This document shows, piece by piece, positions 50,610 to 58,663 of a DNA stretch of 64,000 nucleotides. The position numbers and the translations under genes are program-made. Positions within the stretch are counted from its first letter, which is position 1. Every line of letters begins with the position of its first letter. The notes beneath the pieces were generated by a model. It was given only the letters and a program-made list of their open reading frames with translations, had not been told where the DNA came from and did no database searches. Origin of the DNA: Streptomyces aurantiogriseus (GTDB lineage: Bacteria > Actinomycetota > Actinomycetes > Streptomycetales > Streptomycetaceae); NCBI RefSeq assembly GCF_014649375.1, contig NZ_BMSX01000030.1, positions 1-64,000 of the forward strand. Reading direction: 5' to 3'.

Positions 50610-51685
50610 GAGGTGCCCCCTGTCACGGCGTACTGGTTGGCGGGGCGGGCCAGTCCCAGGTGCTCCCGGAGGGTGCTGCCCGGGTAGAACGTGCGGAACA
50701 GGCCGCGGTGCTGGAGCAGCCCGACCGTGCCGTTGACCAGCCGTTCCAGGTCGCGGCGCGGTTCGACGGGCGTGAGGTGGAAGCCGTCGACGGTGCCGTC
50801 CTGGTGCCAGGAGGCGATCAGCTCGGCGAGGTCGACGGGGCCGCCGCGGTAGAGCGGGCCCTGCGCGCTCGGCCGCGGGCCGCCTCCGCCGTGGCCGGGC
50901 TCGGCGGCGTGCTCCCCGTCGCCGAGGTCGACGAGGAGGCTCACCAGGACCCGCAGGGAGTCCGGGTCCCGGCCGAACTGTGCTGCCTGGCCACGCAGTT
51001 GGTCGCGTAGGGCGCGGGCCCGGGCGGAGCTCGCCGCCCGTACGAGCACGACGTCGGCGTACCGGGCGGCGGTGGTACGGGCGTGGTCCTCGGTGGCGTC
51101 GACCACGCGTACGGGGTGGCCCTGCGGAGGCCGGGGCACGATCGAGGGGCCCTTCACCGAGAAGGCCGAGCCGGTGAAGTCCACGTGGTGCAGCTTGTCC
51201 CGGTCGACGAAGCGGCCGGTCGGCACGTCCCGGATCTCGGCGTCGTCCTCCCAGCTGTCCCACAACCTCGCGGCCACGTCGGCGACTTCACCGGCCTCCT
51301 GCCACAGCGCGGCCGGCGGAGCGGCGTGCCGGCGGCCGAAGAGGCGGGCCTCCCCCTCGGTGGTGGACACGTCGATCCGCCAGCCGGCCCGGCCCCGGCT
51401 GACCCAGTCGAGGGTGGCGACGGCGGCCTGGACGTGGAAGGGCTCGGTGTGCGTGGTGGTGACCGTGGGCACCAGGCCCACACGGTGCGTGGCGGGCGCC
51501 ACCCGGGCCAGTACGGCCGGCGCGTCGAGCCCGGGGCGGGCGAAGGTGTCGTCCAGCGTCACGAAGTCGAGACCGCCGCGCTCGGCGAGCCGCGCCAGCT
51601 CGACGTAGGGGCCGGCGTCGTACACCCCGGGCCGGTCGACGGAGGCGGCCAGGTGCAGCAGGCCCCGGCCGGGCGAGGAAGTCAT
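50606..51685 (-). CDS. LLM-class flavin-dependent oxidoreductase
   Basis: A 359-residue luciferase-like protein, paralogous in fold to its downstream neighbour but of a shorter subfamily. LARLAERGGLDFVTLDD near the start, WVSRGRAGWRIDVSTTEGEARLFG and GHPVRVVDATEDHARTTAARYADVVLV are the recognisable blocks. It probably works on the same or a related sulfur- or nitrogen-containing substrate imported by the adjacent ABC transporter; this is inference from context. Confidence 0.88.
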   Translation of the reverse strand: MTSSPGRGLLHLAASVDRPGVYDAGPYVELARLAERGGLDFVTLDDTFARPGLDAPAVLARVAPATHRVGLVPTVTTTHTEPFHVQAAVATLDWVSRGRAGWRIDVSTTEGEARLFGRRHAAPPAALWQEAGEVADVAARLWDSWEDDAEIRDVPTGRFVDRDKLHHVDFTGSAFSVKGPSIVPRPPQGHPVRVVDATEDHARTTAARYADVVLVRAASSARARALRDQLRGQAAQFGRDPDSLRVLVSLLVDLGDGEHAAEPGHGGGGPRPSAQGPLYRGGPVDLAELIASWHQDGTVDGFHLTPVEPRRDLERLVNGTVGLLQHRGLFRTFYPGSTLREHLGLARPANQYAVTGGTS

Positions 51686-51724
51686 CTCAGGAAACCTTTC
51701 TCCGGTTCACAGCGGCGGGGAGGC

Positions 51725-52486
51725 TCACAGCACCTTCGACAGGAACAGCCGCGTCCGCTCCTCCCGCGGCCGCTCCAGCACCTCCCCCGGCGGCCCCTGC
51801 TCGACGATCCGCCCGTCGTCCATGAACACGACCGTGTCGGCGACCTCGCGGGCGAACCCGATCTCGTGCGTGACGACGATCATCGTGGTGCCCCGGTGTG
51901 CCAAGTCCCTTATGACGTCAAGGACTTCGCCCACCAGTTCGGGGTCGAGCGCGGACGTCGGCTCGTCGAACAGCAGCAGCTTGGGCTCCAGCGCGAGCGC
52001 CCGCGCGATGGCGACCCGCTGCTGCTGCCCGCCGGACAGCTGCCTGGGATAGGCGTCGGCCTTGTCGGCGAGCCCGACCCGCTTCAGCAGCCGGTGCGCG
52101 CTCTCCACCGCCTCCGCGCGCGGCCGCTTCAGCGCGGACACCGGCGCCTCGATGACGTTGTCGAGCACGGTGAGGTGCGGGAACAGGTTGAAGTTCTGGA
52201 AGACGAACCCGATCCGTGTGCGCTGTCGCAGCACCTCGCGCTCGGGCAGCTCATGCAGCTTGTCCCCGGAGCGCCGGTAGCCGATGAGCGCGCCGTCCAC
52301 GCTGATCGCGCCCCGGTCCACCTTCTCCAGGTGGTTGATGGTCCGCAGCAGCGTCGACTTGCCGGAGCCGGAGGGACCGAGGACGACGGTGACCTCTCCG
52401 GTGCGCACCGACAGGTCGATGCCCTTGAGGACCTCCAGGGAGCCGAAGCTCTTGTGGACGGACCTGATGTCGACCATGACAGTCAT
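51725..52486 (-). CDS. ABC transporter ATPase, polar amino acid type
   Basis: A 253-residue PAAT-family ATPase: Walker A GPSGSGKST (about residue 37), Q-loop FVFQNFNLFPHLTVLDNV, signature LSGGQQQRVAIARAL, Walker B LLLFDEPTSALDPE and the switch His in VVTHEIGFA. These fit importers for cystine, methionine or other amino-acid-like solutes. Of three in-frame ATGs, the one at 52486 has AAGGA at proper spacing. It pairs with the permease at 54285 and the binding protein at 55555. Confidence 0.93.
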   Translation of the reverse strand: MTVMVDIRSVHKSFGSLEVLKGIDLSVRTGEVTVVLGPSGSGKSTLLRTINHLEKVDRGAISVDGALIGYRRSGDKLHELPEREVLRQRTRIGFVFQNFNLFPHLTVLDNVIEAPVSALKRPRAEAVESAHRLLKRVGLADKADAYPRQLSGGQQQRVAIARALALEPKLLLFDEPTSALDPELVGEVLDVIRDLAHRGTTMIVVTHEIGFAREVADTVVFMDDGRIVEQGPPGEVLERPREERTRLFLSKVL

Positions 52487-52530
52487 GGCGTGCATTCCTT
52501 CGGTTGGCAGGGGAGTTCGGAGGGCGGCGG

Positions 52531-54288
52531 TCACGCGACGGCGTGACAGGCCAGGTCGCGCAGGAAGGCCAGGGCGGCCCGCGCGGTGGCGTCGTTCTGC
52601 CGGAAGGCGGGCCCACCCGTGCGCGGCCGGGTGAACGCGCCCGGCGTACGGCTGTCGGTGTGCGGGCCGAGCGCGAAGCGCCGCGGGTGCGGCCGGCCGG
52701 CCCGGTCCAGGAGCCGCCCGTCGAGGCGGTCCACCCGCAGCAGCCCGTCCGCTGTCTCGGCGGCGCCGTCCTCGTGCAGCGCGCGCAGCAGCGGATCGCG
52801 GGCGCGCCGGACCGTCGGCTCGGGCAGCCGCGCCTCGACCAGCGCCCGCGCCGCCACGGAGAACCCCGGCACGGTGGCACTCGACGCCCGGAACACCCCG
52901 TCCTCCGCCCGTACGGCCATGCCGGCGCCGACGAACTTCAGCACCCCCGCCCGCGACAGCGCGAGCAGTTGCCGCAGCCGGGGCCCGGGCGGCCCGGACG
53001 CGAGGTAGCTGAAGAAGCCGTGCCACCCGGGCCCGATGTCACCGAGCCGCACCAACTGGCCGTAGACGGACAACAGCCCCAGGAAAACGGCCAGGTCGGG
53101 GCTGTACGCGGGATCATGACGGCGCCCCAGGTCGTCCTCGACGTATCCGCGCAGCCCCTCCTGGAACTCCTCGAAGGATCCGTACCGCACCCCGTCCAGC
53201 GGACGGTCGAGCGCGGCCAGGTCGAGCCGGTCGCGCGGGTCGGGCACGGCGGACGCGACGAGGGCCTCCCGCTCGACGACCCCGTCGGCGGCGGCGTACT
53301 TCTCCTCGAAGTCGGTCCAGGCGATCGCGGTCCGCTCCGGGTGGGCCGTGAACAGCCGGTGGTAGTGGGCGAACCCCAGCTCCTTCTCCACCAGCGGCCA
53401 CACGTCCCGCCGGAAGTCGAAGCCCCCCGGCCGTGCGAGCAGCCCGTCGATCTCGGCCGGCCCCAGGAAGCGGGGCAACGGCGGCCGCTCCCCGCTCCAG
53501 TCGTATCCGATCTTGGAGTGGTACGGCACTCCGCGCCGCGAGCCGACGTACAGCACCGGCTCCCGCCCCGAGGGGAGGTACGTGTCGCCCTCGTAGCGTC
53601 CGCCGCGTCCCTCGGTCAGCAGCACCATCAGGTCGACGAAGGCGAGCCCGAAGCCGCGGACGAGGACGGGCTCGCCGGGCCGGAGCCCGGACAGGTCGCT
53701 GTCGGCGGTGAAGTCCGGGGGAAGGTGGGTGAGGCCGTGCTGGTGTGCGTAGGCCGCCAACGCCCGCTGTTCGTCGTCGAGTTCGGCGTCGAGGTGGCCG
53801 AGGGTGAGGACGACGAGGTCGGCGAGCAGGGGCCGGGGGCGGCCCTCGAGCCACACCTGCTGACGCCCCTCGCGCGGCCCGTCGACCCGCAGGGCGCGCC
53901 GGAGGTGGTGGTGGACCTTGGTCTCCGGGGGCAGAGCGGCGACGGCCTGCTCGTGCACCCAGCCCAGGTAGGCGCCTTGGAGCTGCCGGTCGGCGAAGGT
54001 GCGGCCGTCGATGCCGGCCCACTCGTGCAGGGTGGGACCGGGACGCACGGGTCCGGCCATGTCCACCGTCTCGTCGGTGAACATGGTGACGTCCTCGGCG
54101 TGCGAGTTCATCCACAGCAGCGGCGACTGGGCGGCGCGCCAGATGCGTCCGGCGCCCGGCGGATGCGGGTCGACGAGGTGGATGTCGAGGCCTGTACCGG
54201 CGTACAGCTCGGGAGCGTTGGCGGCGATCCGCTCGATGAGACCGGTCCCCCTCGGCCCGGCCCCGACGATCACCAGGGAGTGCCTCAT
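52531..54288 (-). CDS. FAD/NAD(P)-binding protein
   Basis: A 585-residue flavoprotein opening with a dinucleotide-binding fold (HSLVIVGAGPRGTGLIERI). It matches the NAD_binding_9-type family: DPHPPGAGRIWRAAQSPLLWMNSHAEDVTMF in segments, TLGHLDAE and LVRGFGLAFVDLMVLLTEGRGG. The reaction is unknown. Placed between permease and ATPase genes of an importer and upstream of two monooxygenases, it may reduce or oxidise the imported compound. ATGA overlap with the permease gene. Confidence 0.88.
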   Translation of the reverse strand: MRHSLVIVGAGPRGTGLIERIAANAPELYAGTGLDIHLVDPHPPGAGRIWRAAQSPLLWMNSHAEDVTMFTDETVDMAGPVRPGPTLHEWAGIDGRTFADRQLQGAYLGWVHEQAVAALPPETKVHHHLRRALRVDGPREGRQQVWLEGRPRPLLADLVVLTLGHLDAELDDEQRALAAYAHQHGLTHLPPDFTADSDLSGLRPGEPVLVRGFGLAFVDLMVLLTEGRGGRYEGDTYLPSGREPVLYVGSRRGVPYHSKIGYDWSGERPPLPRFLGPAEIDGLLARPGGFDFRRDVWPLVEKELGFAHYHRLFTAHPERTAIAWTDFEEKYAAADGVVEREALVASAVPDPRDRLDLAALDRPLDGVRYGSFEEFQEGLRGYVEDDLGRRHDPAYSPDLAVFLGLLSVYGQLVRLGDIGPGWHGFFSYLASGPPGPRLRQLLALSRAGVLKFVGAGMAVRAEDGVFRASSATVPGFSVAARALVEARLPEPTVRRARDPLLRALHEDGAAETADGLLRVDRLDGRLLDRAGRPHPRRFALGPHTDSRTPGAFTRPRTGGPAFRQNDATARAALAFLRDLACHAVA

Positions 54289-55142
54289 CGGGTCCGCTCC
54301 GCACCGCGCGCGTAGTACTTCTCCACGTGGTACTGGCCGACGCTGAGCACCGAGGTGACGATCGTGTACCAGACGGTGGCCACCATCAGCAGCGGGATGA
54401 CCTGGTAGGTGCGGTGGTAGACGAGCTGCACCGAGAACAGCAGGTCCTGGACGGCGATGACGCTGACGATGGAGGTGCCCTTGAGGGTGCCGATCAGCAT
54501 GTTCCCGGCCGGCGGCACGATGGAGCGCATCGCCTGCGGCAGCACGATCCGCCACCAGCGGCGCCACCGGCTCAGCCCGAGCGCCTGCGCGGCCTCGATC
54601 TGCCCGCGGTCGATGGAGAGGATCCCGCCGCGCACCACCTCGGCGGCGTACGCGGCCTCGTGCAGGGTGAGGCCGACGATCGCGACGGCGATCGGGGTCA
54701 GCAGGTTCACCGTCCTCACCCCGAAGAGCTGCGGGTACAGCGCCCCGATGTTGAACCACAGCAGCAGCTGCACCAGGATCGGGATCGACCGGAACAGCCA
54801 GACATAACCCCAACTGACGCTTCTGAGCACGGGGTTGGCGGAGAGCCGGGCCGCGGCGAGCAGCGCGCCCAGCGCGAAGCCGAGCGCCATCACCACCGCC
54901 GTCAGCCACAGCGTGAGCCACAGGCCGCGCAGCACGGAGGCGGAGGTGAAGTAGTCGGCGACGACGTCCCACTGGAACGCCTCGTTGCGCAGCACCGAGT
55001 TGACGGCGACGCCGAGCAGGACGAGGACGGCGACGGCGGCCGCCCACTGTCCGAGGCGGCGGTGCGGGACGATCCGCAGGGTGTCCGCGTGCTCCGGTAT
55101 GTCCGGTGCGGCGGGGGCTTTGGCGAGGGCGTCGGAGGACAT
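54285..55142 (-). CDS. ABC transporter permease, polar amino acid type
   Basis: A 285-residue inner-membrane subunit with about five helices after an extended cytoplasmic N-terminus. The EAA loop that docks the ATPase is IEAAQALGLSRWRRWWRIVLPQA, and RSIPILVQLLLWF is typical of the His/Glu/cystine importer permeases. The ATG at 55142 has GGAG seven bases upstream; an ATG six codons earlier is less likely. First gene of a six-gene minus-strand unit divergent from the binding-protein gene. Confidence 0.93.
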   Translation of the reverse strand: MSSDALAKAPAAPDIPEHADTLRIVPHRRLGQWAAAVAVLVLLGVAVNSVLRNEAFQWDVVADYFTSASVLRGLWLTLWLTAVVMALGFALGALLAAARLSANPVLRSVSWGYVWLFRSIPILVQLLLWFNIGALYPQLFGVRTVNLLTPIAVAIVGLTLHEAAYAAEVVRGGILSIDRGQIEAAQALGLSRWRRWWRIVLPQAMRSIVPPAGNMLIGTLKGTSIVSVIAVQDLLFSVQLVYHRTYQVIPLLMVATVWYTIVTSVLSVGQYHVEKYYARGAERTR

Positions 55143-55246
55143 GCGAAGGCTCCGTGACATCGAGTCGGTCGAACACGGGTGGTGCCTTCACACGGATGCG
55201 CCGCGCGGCGCCGTACGGCCGAGCCCCTCAGCAGGGCCGTCCACCG

Positions 55247-55277
55247 AGACTACGGCGGCGTTTCCCCGCGCTGTCAA
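55247..55277 (-). promoter_or_regulatory. Candidate promoter of the permease-led operon
   Basis: On the minus strand TTGACA (55277-55272) and TAGTCT (55252-55247) are separated by 19 bases, about 105 bases ahead of the permease ATG. The spacer is a little long. Confidence 0.35.
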
Positions 55278-55304
55278 GGCCGTCCACACTGTGAGCCGTA
55301 CGTC

Positions 55305-55342
55305 TCAACTCGGTTGACGCACAACCGGATGCCTGTTCCACT
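55305..55342 (+). promoter_or_regulatory. Candidate promoter and operator for the Cys leader peptide
   Basis: TTGACG (55314-55319) and TCCACT (55337-55342) are 17 bases apart. The expected transcription start falls on the A of the leader ATG at 55349, so the transcript would be leaderless. The dyad TCAAC-TCG-GTTGA (55305-55317) overlaps the -35 box and could be a repressor site. Confidence 0.45.
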
Positions 55343-55348
55343 TGGCCC

Positions 55349-55420
55349 ATGCATCCACAGCAGTGGCTGGTCACGCGCTCCCACATCGACTTCGGTCGAG
55401 TGTGGTCCTGTTCCTGTTGA
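55349..55420 (+). CDS. Cysteine-ending leader peptide
   Basis: A 23-codon ORF, MHPQQWLVTRS then HIDFGRVWSCSC, ending TGT-TCC-TGT-TGA. The HIDxxRV...C pattern is that of short actinobacterial leader peptides ahead of sulfur-uptake genes, as I recall them. TGT is a rare Cys codon in Streptomyces, and two of them lie just before the stop, as expected for a peptide whose translation senses charged tRNA-Cys. A UUCG-capped hairpin (55381-55405) lies inside the ORF and a GCCCTG-ACTC-CAGGGC hairpin follows at 55436-55451. It precedes the binding-protein gene by 134 bases. Confidence 0.7.
   Translation: MHPQQWLVTRSHIDFGRVWSCSC
55381..55405 (+). promoter_or_regulatory. UUCG tetraloop hairpin in the leader mRNA
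   Basis: CCACATCGAC-TTCG-GTCGAGTGTGG pairs almost perfectly, with one bulged G, around a UUCG tetraloop within the leader peptide coding sequence. A second stem (GCCCTG/CAGGGC, 55436-55451) lies beyond the leader stop. The two could form an attenuation or translational switch. Confidence 0.5.
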
Positions 55421-55554
55421 GCTGACCCCCTGCGTGCCCTGACTCCAGGGCGCCTCTTCGCGTTCTCCCTCCCCCAGCACGGCCTTCACACGCGCGCCAC
55501 TCCCCTCACCCAGCGCTTTCTCCCACCTCTTTGCTGTCTTGGAGACCGCACACG

Positions 55555-56511
55555 ATGCGTACGTCCACGCGCTCCCGTAAGCGCATTTTCGCCCCCTTCG
55601 CCCTGATCACATCGGCGACGCTGCTCCTCACCGCGTGCGGCTCCGGCTCGGACGACTCCGCGGTCGGCGGTACCGCGCAGGCGGCGGCCAGGTCCGACGC
55701 GATTCCGACCGAGGACGTCGTCTCCGCGGTCCGGAAGGACGAGGCCGCCGCCAGATTGCTGCCGCCGGGGGTGACGAGCCTGACCGTCGCCGTCAGCGTC
55801 GGCGGCACCCCGCCCGGCACCAGCGTCCTGGACGACGGCAGGACCCTGGCCGGCCAGGACATCGACTTCACCCAGGCCGTCGCCAAGGTGCTCGGCATCC
55901 GGCTGAAGACGGAGCAGGCCAGTTTCGAGGCGATCCTGCCCGCCCTGGACAGCGGCAAGTACGACGTCGGCGTCAGCAACTTCGGCGTCACCACCGAGCG
56001 CCTGAAGACGATCGACTTCGTCACCTACATCAACGACGGCCAGGGCTTCGCCGCCCGCAAGGACTCCGAGCTGAAAAAGGTCACCGACCTGAAGCAGCTG
56101 TGCGGCCTGAACGTCGCCACCGGCGCCGGCACCACCTTCGAGGCCACGCTGGAGGAGAACAAGCACGTCTGCACCGACGCCGGGAAGAAGGCGTACACGG
56201 TGCAGACGTACAGCGAGCAGGGCGCGATCTGGTCCTCCGTCCAGCAGGGCCGCAGCGACGTCGTGATGTCCACCATCAACGGCCTGCGCTACGCCGTCGC
56301 GCACCAGGAGGGCGTGAAGTTCCTCAACGAGTTCCACCGCCTCGACGTCGGCTTCGCCTTCAAGAAGGGCACGAAGCTCGCCCCCGCCGTCCAGGCGGCG
56401 GTCAACAAGCTCATCGCGGACGGCACGTACGCGAAGATCCTGAAGAAGTGGGGCACGACGGGCTCGGCGATCGAGAAGTCACAGATCTCCCCGCCGGAAC
56501 TCACCGACTGA
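55555..56511 (+). CDS. ABC transporter substrate-binding lipoprotein
   Basis: A 318-residue periplasmic-binding-fold lipoprotein of the polar amino acid type (SBP_bac_3). The lipobox is LLTAC at about residue 25-29. The lobes are recognisable in DIDFTQAVAKVLGI, FEAILPALDSGKYDVGVSNFGVTTERLKTIDFV and the hinge stretch GAGTTFEATLEE. It should deliver solute to the divergent permease/ATPase. The ATG at 55555 follows TTGGAGACC. Preceded by the Cys leader peptide, which points to a sulfur-containing ligand. Confidence 0.92.
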   Translation: MRTSTRSRKRIFAPFALITSATLLLTACGSGSDDSAVGGTAQAAARSDAIPTEDVVSAVRKDEAAARLLPPGVTSLTVAVSVGGTPPGTSVLDDGRTLAGQDIDFTQAVAKVLGIRLKTEQASFEAILPALDSGKYDVGVSNFGVTTERLKTIDFVTYINDGQGFAARKDSELKKVTDLKQLCGLNVATGAGTTFEATLEENKHVCTDAGKKAYTVQTYSEQGAIWSSVQQGRSDVVMSTINGLRYAVAHQEGVKFLNEFHRLDVGFAFKKGTKLAPAVQAAVNKLIADGTYAKILKKWGTTGSAIEKSQISPPELTD

Positions 56512-56533
56512 GTGCTGCGGGGCCGCGGCGCGA

Positions 56534-57715
56534 CTAACAGTCGCAGCCGCAGCCGTCGCAACAGCAACCGTCACAGCAGTTCCCGCAGCCGTCACAGCAG
56601 TCGCAGCAGTCGGAGCAGTCGTCGCAGCGGTGGCAGAGGCCCTCCTTGCGCTCCCCCGTCCACGGGTCGTCGTACTCGCCGCAGCACATCTGGCACGTAC
56701 AGGCGAGCCCCGCCCAGACGAGGCACCCCGCGAGGAGGCCGCGCCGGTCGCGACGCGGCGGCTCCGGGGGCGAGGGCGGGCCGCCGGGACCGGACGGCGC
56801 GTAAGGGTTCCCCGGCGGCGGCCCGTACTGCTCCGCCGGATGGGCGTGCCCGCACGAGGTGGTCCCGAAGGCGCGGTCGACGGAAGCCCGCAGCTCGTGC
56901 ACGAGCAGCACATGGGCCAGCTTCGGGTCACTGAACTCGGCCTCCCGCAACGCCAGCCGGATCCCGTGCACGGCGTCGTCGGCGAGCCGCCGGGCCTCGG
57001 CGAGGGAGGTGCCGGTCGCGGTGAGCGGGTTCCACGCGCCCGACGCGGCGTCGGCCTCCCGGTCCTCCACGGCGTCCAGGAGGTGCGCGAGCCGGCCGAA
57101 GAGGCGCCCGGCCTCGGCGAGCGGCTCGGCGTTGCCCGGCCGCCCCGCCAGGACCGCGGTGTGCGCGAAGGCCGCAGCGGTGGCCGTCTCGGTCGGCTCG
57201 GTGACCGTCAGGATCGGCGTCCCGGGCCCGGCGAGCGCCTCGATGCCGACCTGCCGGTCCACGGCGTCGACGAGTACGGCGGTGTCGAACCCGACGGCGG
57301 ATCCGGTACGGGCCCCCGCCGCGCCCCAGCTCGCGGCGACCCGGCGCGCGGCCAGGGCCACCGGCCGCCGGGCCAGCCATCCGTCCCCGTCGGCGACGTG
57401 GTCGCGCACCTTGGCGGAGGCCAGCACCAGCGAGACGGCGGCCGCGAGCCGCGCCCCCTCGCCGTGCGCGACGGACGCGCCGCGCATCCCGCGCAGCGGA
57501 CAGGGCCCGGCCGTACGCCGCCCCCCGCCGCCCCGCTCGGCGGCCTGAGCCTCCGTCAGGACCGATATCAACAGCCCGTCGTAATTGGTCACGACCCGTG
57601 CGAACTGCCCGTGATCCCTGCGCAGCGCGAGGCACAGCCCGCACAGGTGCGCCATCCACTGGGTCTTGAGCCCTTCACCGAGCCGATGACGGCACGGCCT
57701 GACGATTCCGAACAC
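56534..57715 (-). CDS. DUF5685 family protein with extreme Cys-rich tail
   Basis: A 393-residue protein starting with GTG (MFGIVRPCRHRL). The N-terminal half is helical with CxxC at HLCGLCLALRRDHG, a possible metal site, and matches my recollection of DUF5685. After a Gly/Pro linker and a weak hydrophobic stretch (GLLAGCLVWAGLACTC), the last 54 residues hold about 20 Cys in motifs such as CDDCSDCCDCCDGC and CCCDGCGCDC. The tail could bind zinc, copper or iron-sulfur like a metallothionein, or be lipidated/oxidised outside. Function unknown. Confidence 0.8.
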   Translation of the reverse strand: MFGIVRPCRHRLGEGLKTQWMAHLCGLCLALRRDHGQFARVVTNYDGLLISVLTEAQAAERGGGGRRTAGPCPLRGMRGASVAHGEGARLAAAVSLVLASAKVRDHVADGDGWLARRPVALAARRVAASWGAAGARTGSAVGFDTAVLVDAVDRQVGIEALAGPGTPILTVTEPTETATAAAFAHTAVLAGRPGNAEPLAEAGRLFGRLAHLLDAVEDREADAASGAWNPLTATGTSLAEARRLADDAVHGIRLALREAEFSDPKLAHVLLVHELRASVDRAFGTTSCGHAHPAEQYGPPPGNPYAPSGPGGPPSPPEPPRRDRRGLLAGCLVWAGLACTCQMCCGEYDDPWTGERKEGLCHRCDDCSDCCDCCDGCGNCCDGCCCDGCGCDC

Positions 57716-58028
57716 GACGATCCCCCGTGATCCGTACGATGTTGAGCTGCCGCATCGTATCGACGGATTGTCACGCGGGAAGGCCTCACCCCGTTCACCC
57801 GTACGCTCCGGCCGTCACCCGTACGCCGCGAAGAATCATATTTCACTCACAGTCAGCAGCCGTATACACCAAGACCCTTGGGAGACACGGACTCTCGACG
57901 GATCGGCTGTGCACCAGTACCGTCACAAACCCCCCGCGCGGCGTCTATCCACTTGGCGCGACATCCGCATCATGGACGACCATGGGGAATGCGGAAAGCA
58001 AGAAAGACCGCTGTGAGAGGAGGCGTCC
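57716..58028. other. Divergent promoter region, DUF5685 and sepF-like genes
   Basis: No gene is supported in these 313 bases. The centre (57830-57880) is AT-richer (AAGAATCATATTTCACTC) and probably holds promoters in both directions. No palindrome stood out. Confidence 0.4.
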
Positions 58029-58466
58029 ATGGGATCGGTACGCAAGGCGAGTGCCTGGCTTGGCCTCGTCGACGACAACGATGACGAGCGTTACTACGAC
58101 GACGACTATTCCGAGGGGACCGACTCCGGTGACGCCTGGGTCACCGACCCGCGAGTCAAGGTCGCCGCGGACACGGCCGAGGAAAAGGGCCGCCGGATCG
58201 GCACCGTGACCCCGGACAGCTTCCGGGACGCGCGGGCGATCGGTGAGCTGTTCCGCGAGGGTGTCCCGGTCATCATGAACCTCACGGCCATGGAGGCCGC
58301 CGACGCCAAGCGCGTCGTCGACTTCGCGGCCGGGCTCATCTTCGGCCTGCGCGGTTCGATCGAGCGGGTGTCGACCCGAGTGTTCCTGCTCACCCCCGCC
58401 CACACGGAGATCGTCAACGGGGACCCGGCCGGGCACCGCGCGGACGGCTTCTTCAACCAGAGCTGA
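58029..58466 (+). CDS. sepF: SepF-like cell division protein
   Basis: A 145-residue SepF family protein. An acidic, flexible N-terminal part (VDDNDDERYYDDDYSEG) precedes the core (about residues 58-140: GTVTPDSFRDARAIGELFREGVPVIMNL, DAKRVVDFAAGLIFGLRGSIERVSTRVFLLTP). SepF anchors FtsZ rings to the membrane. This copy starts MGSVRKASAWLG instead of the usual MAGAMRKMAVYLG, and it is not in the ftsZ cluster, so it is probably the SflA-type paralogue of streptomycetes. AGGAGG lies ahead of the ATG. Confidence 0.9.
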   Translation: MGSVRKASAWLGLVDDNDDERYYDDDYSEGTDSGDAWVTDPRVKVAADTAEEKGRRIGTVTPDSFRDARAIGELFREGVPVIMNLTAMEAADAKRVVDFAAGLIFGLRGSIERVSTRVFLLTPAHTEIVNGDPAGHRADGFFNQS

Positions 58467-58493
58467 GGCGGGGCCGCTCACCGGCCCTGCCTC
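58465..58493 (+). terminator. Hairpin terminator overlapping the sepF-like stop
   Basis: GAGGCGGGGCCG pairs with CGGCCCTGCCTC (one G-U) around a 5-base loop, beginning within the stop codon. Confidence 0.6.
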
Positions 58494-58663
58494 CGGCGGG
58501 CTCCACCGCAAGGCGCCGAACCCGGTGAGCGCCCCGCCCGGCACGAGCTGACGCATCTCGAGGATGCCCTCGCAACTGAGCACCGACCCGAGGGTGGCCG
58601 CGTGCCGCGTGACGGGGTGGAGACGATCACGGTCGGGCGGCGCGTGGGCGGGCTCCCCCGGCG

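Noticed and set aside
55143..55554. SAM-type riboswitch ahead of the sulfur-related binding protein
   Set aside because: No SAM-II or SAM-IV conserved core was visible; the Cys leader peptide explains the regulation better.
58494..58663. Possible coding fragment (frame reading LGSVLSCEGILEMRQLVPGG on the minus strand)
   Set aside because: No start, no ribosome site and no recognisable family; left as intergenic.
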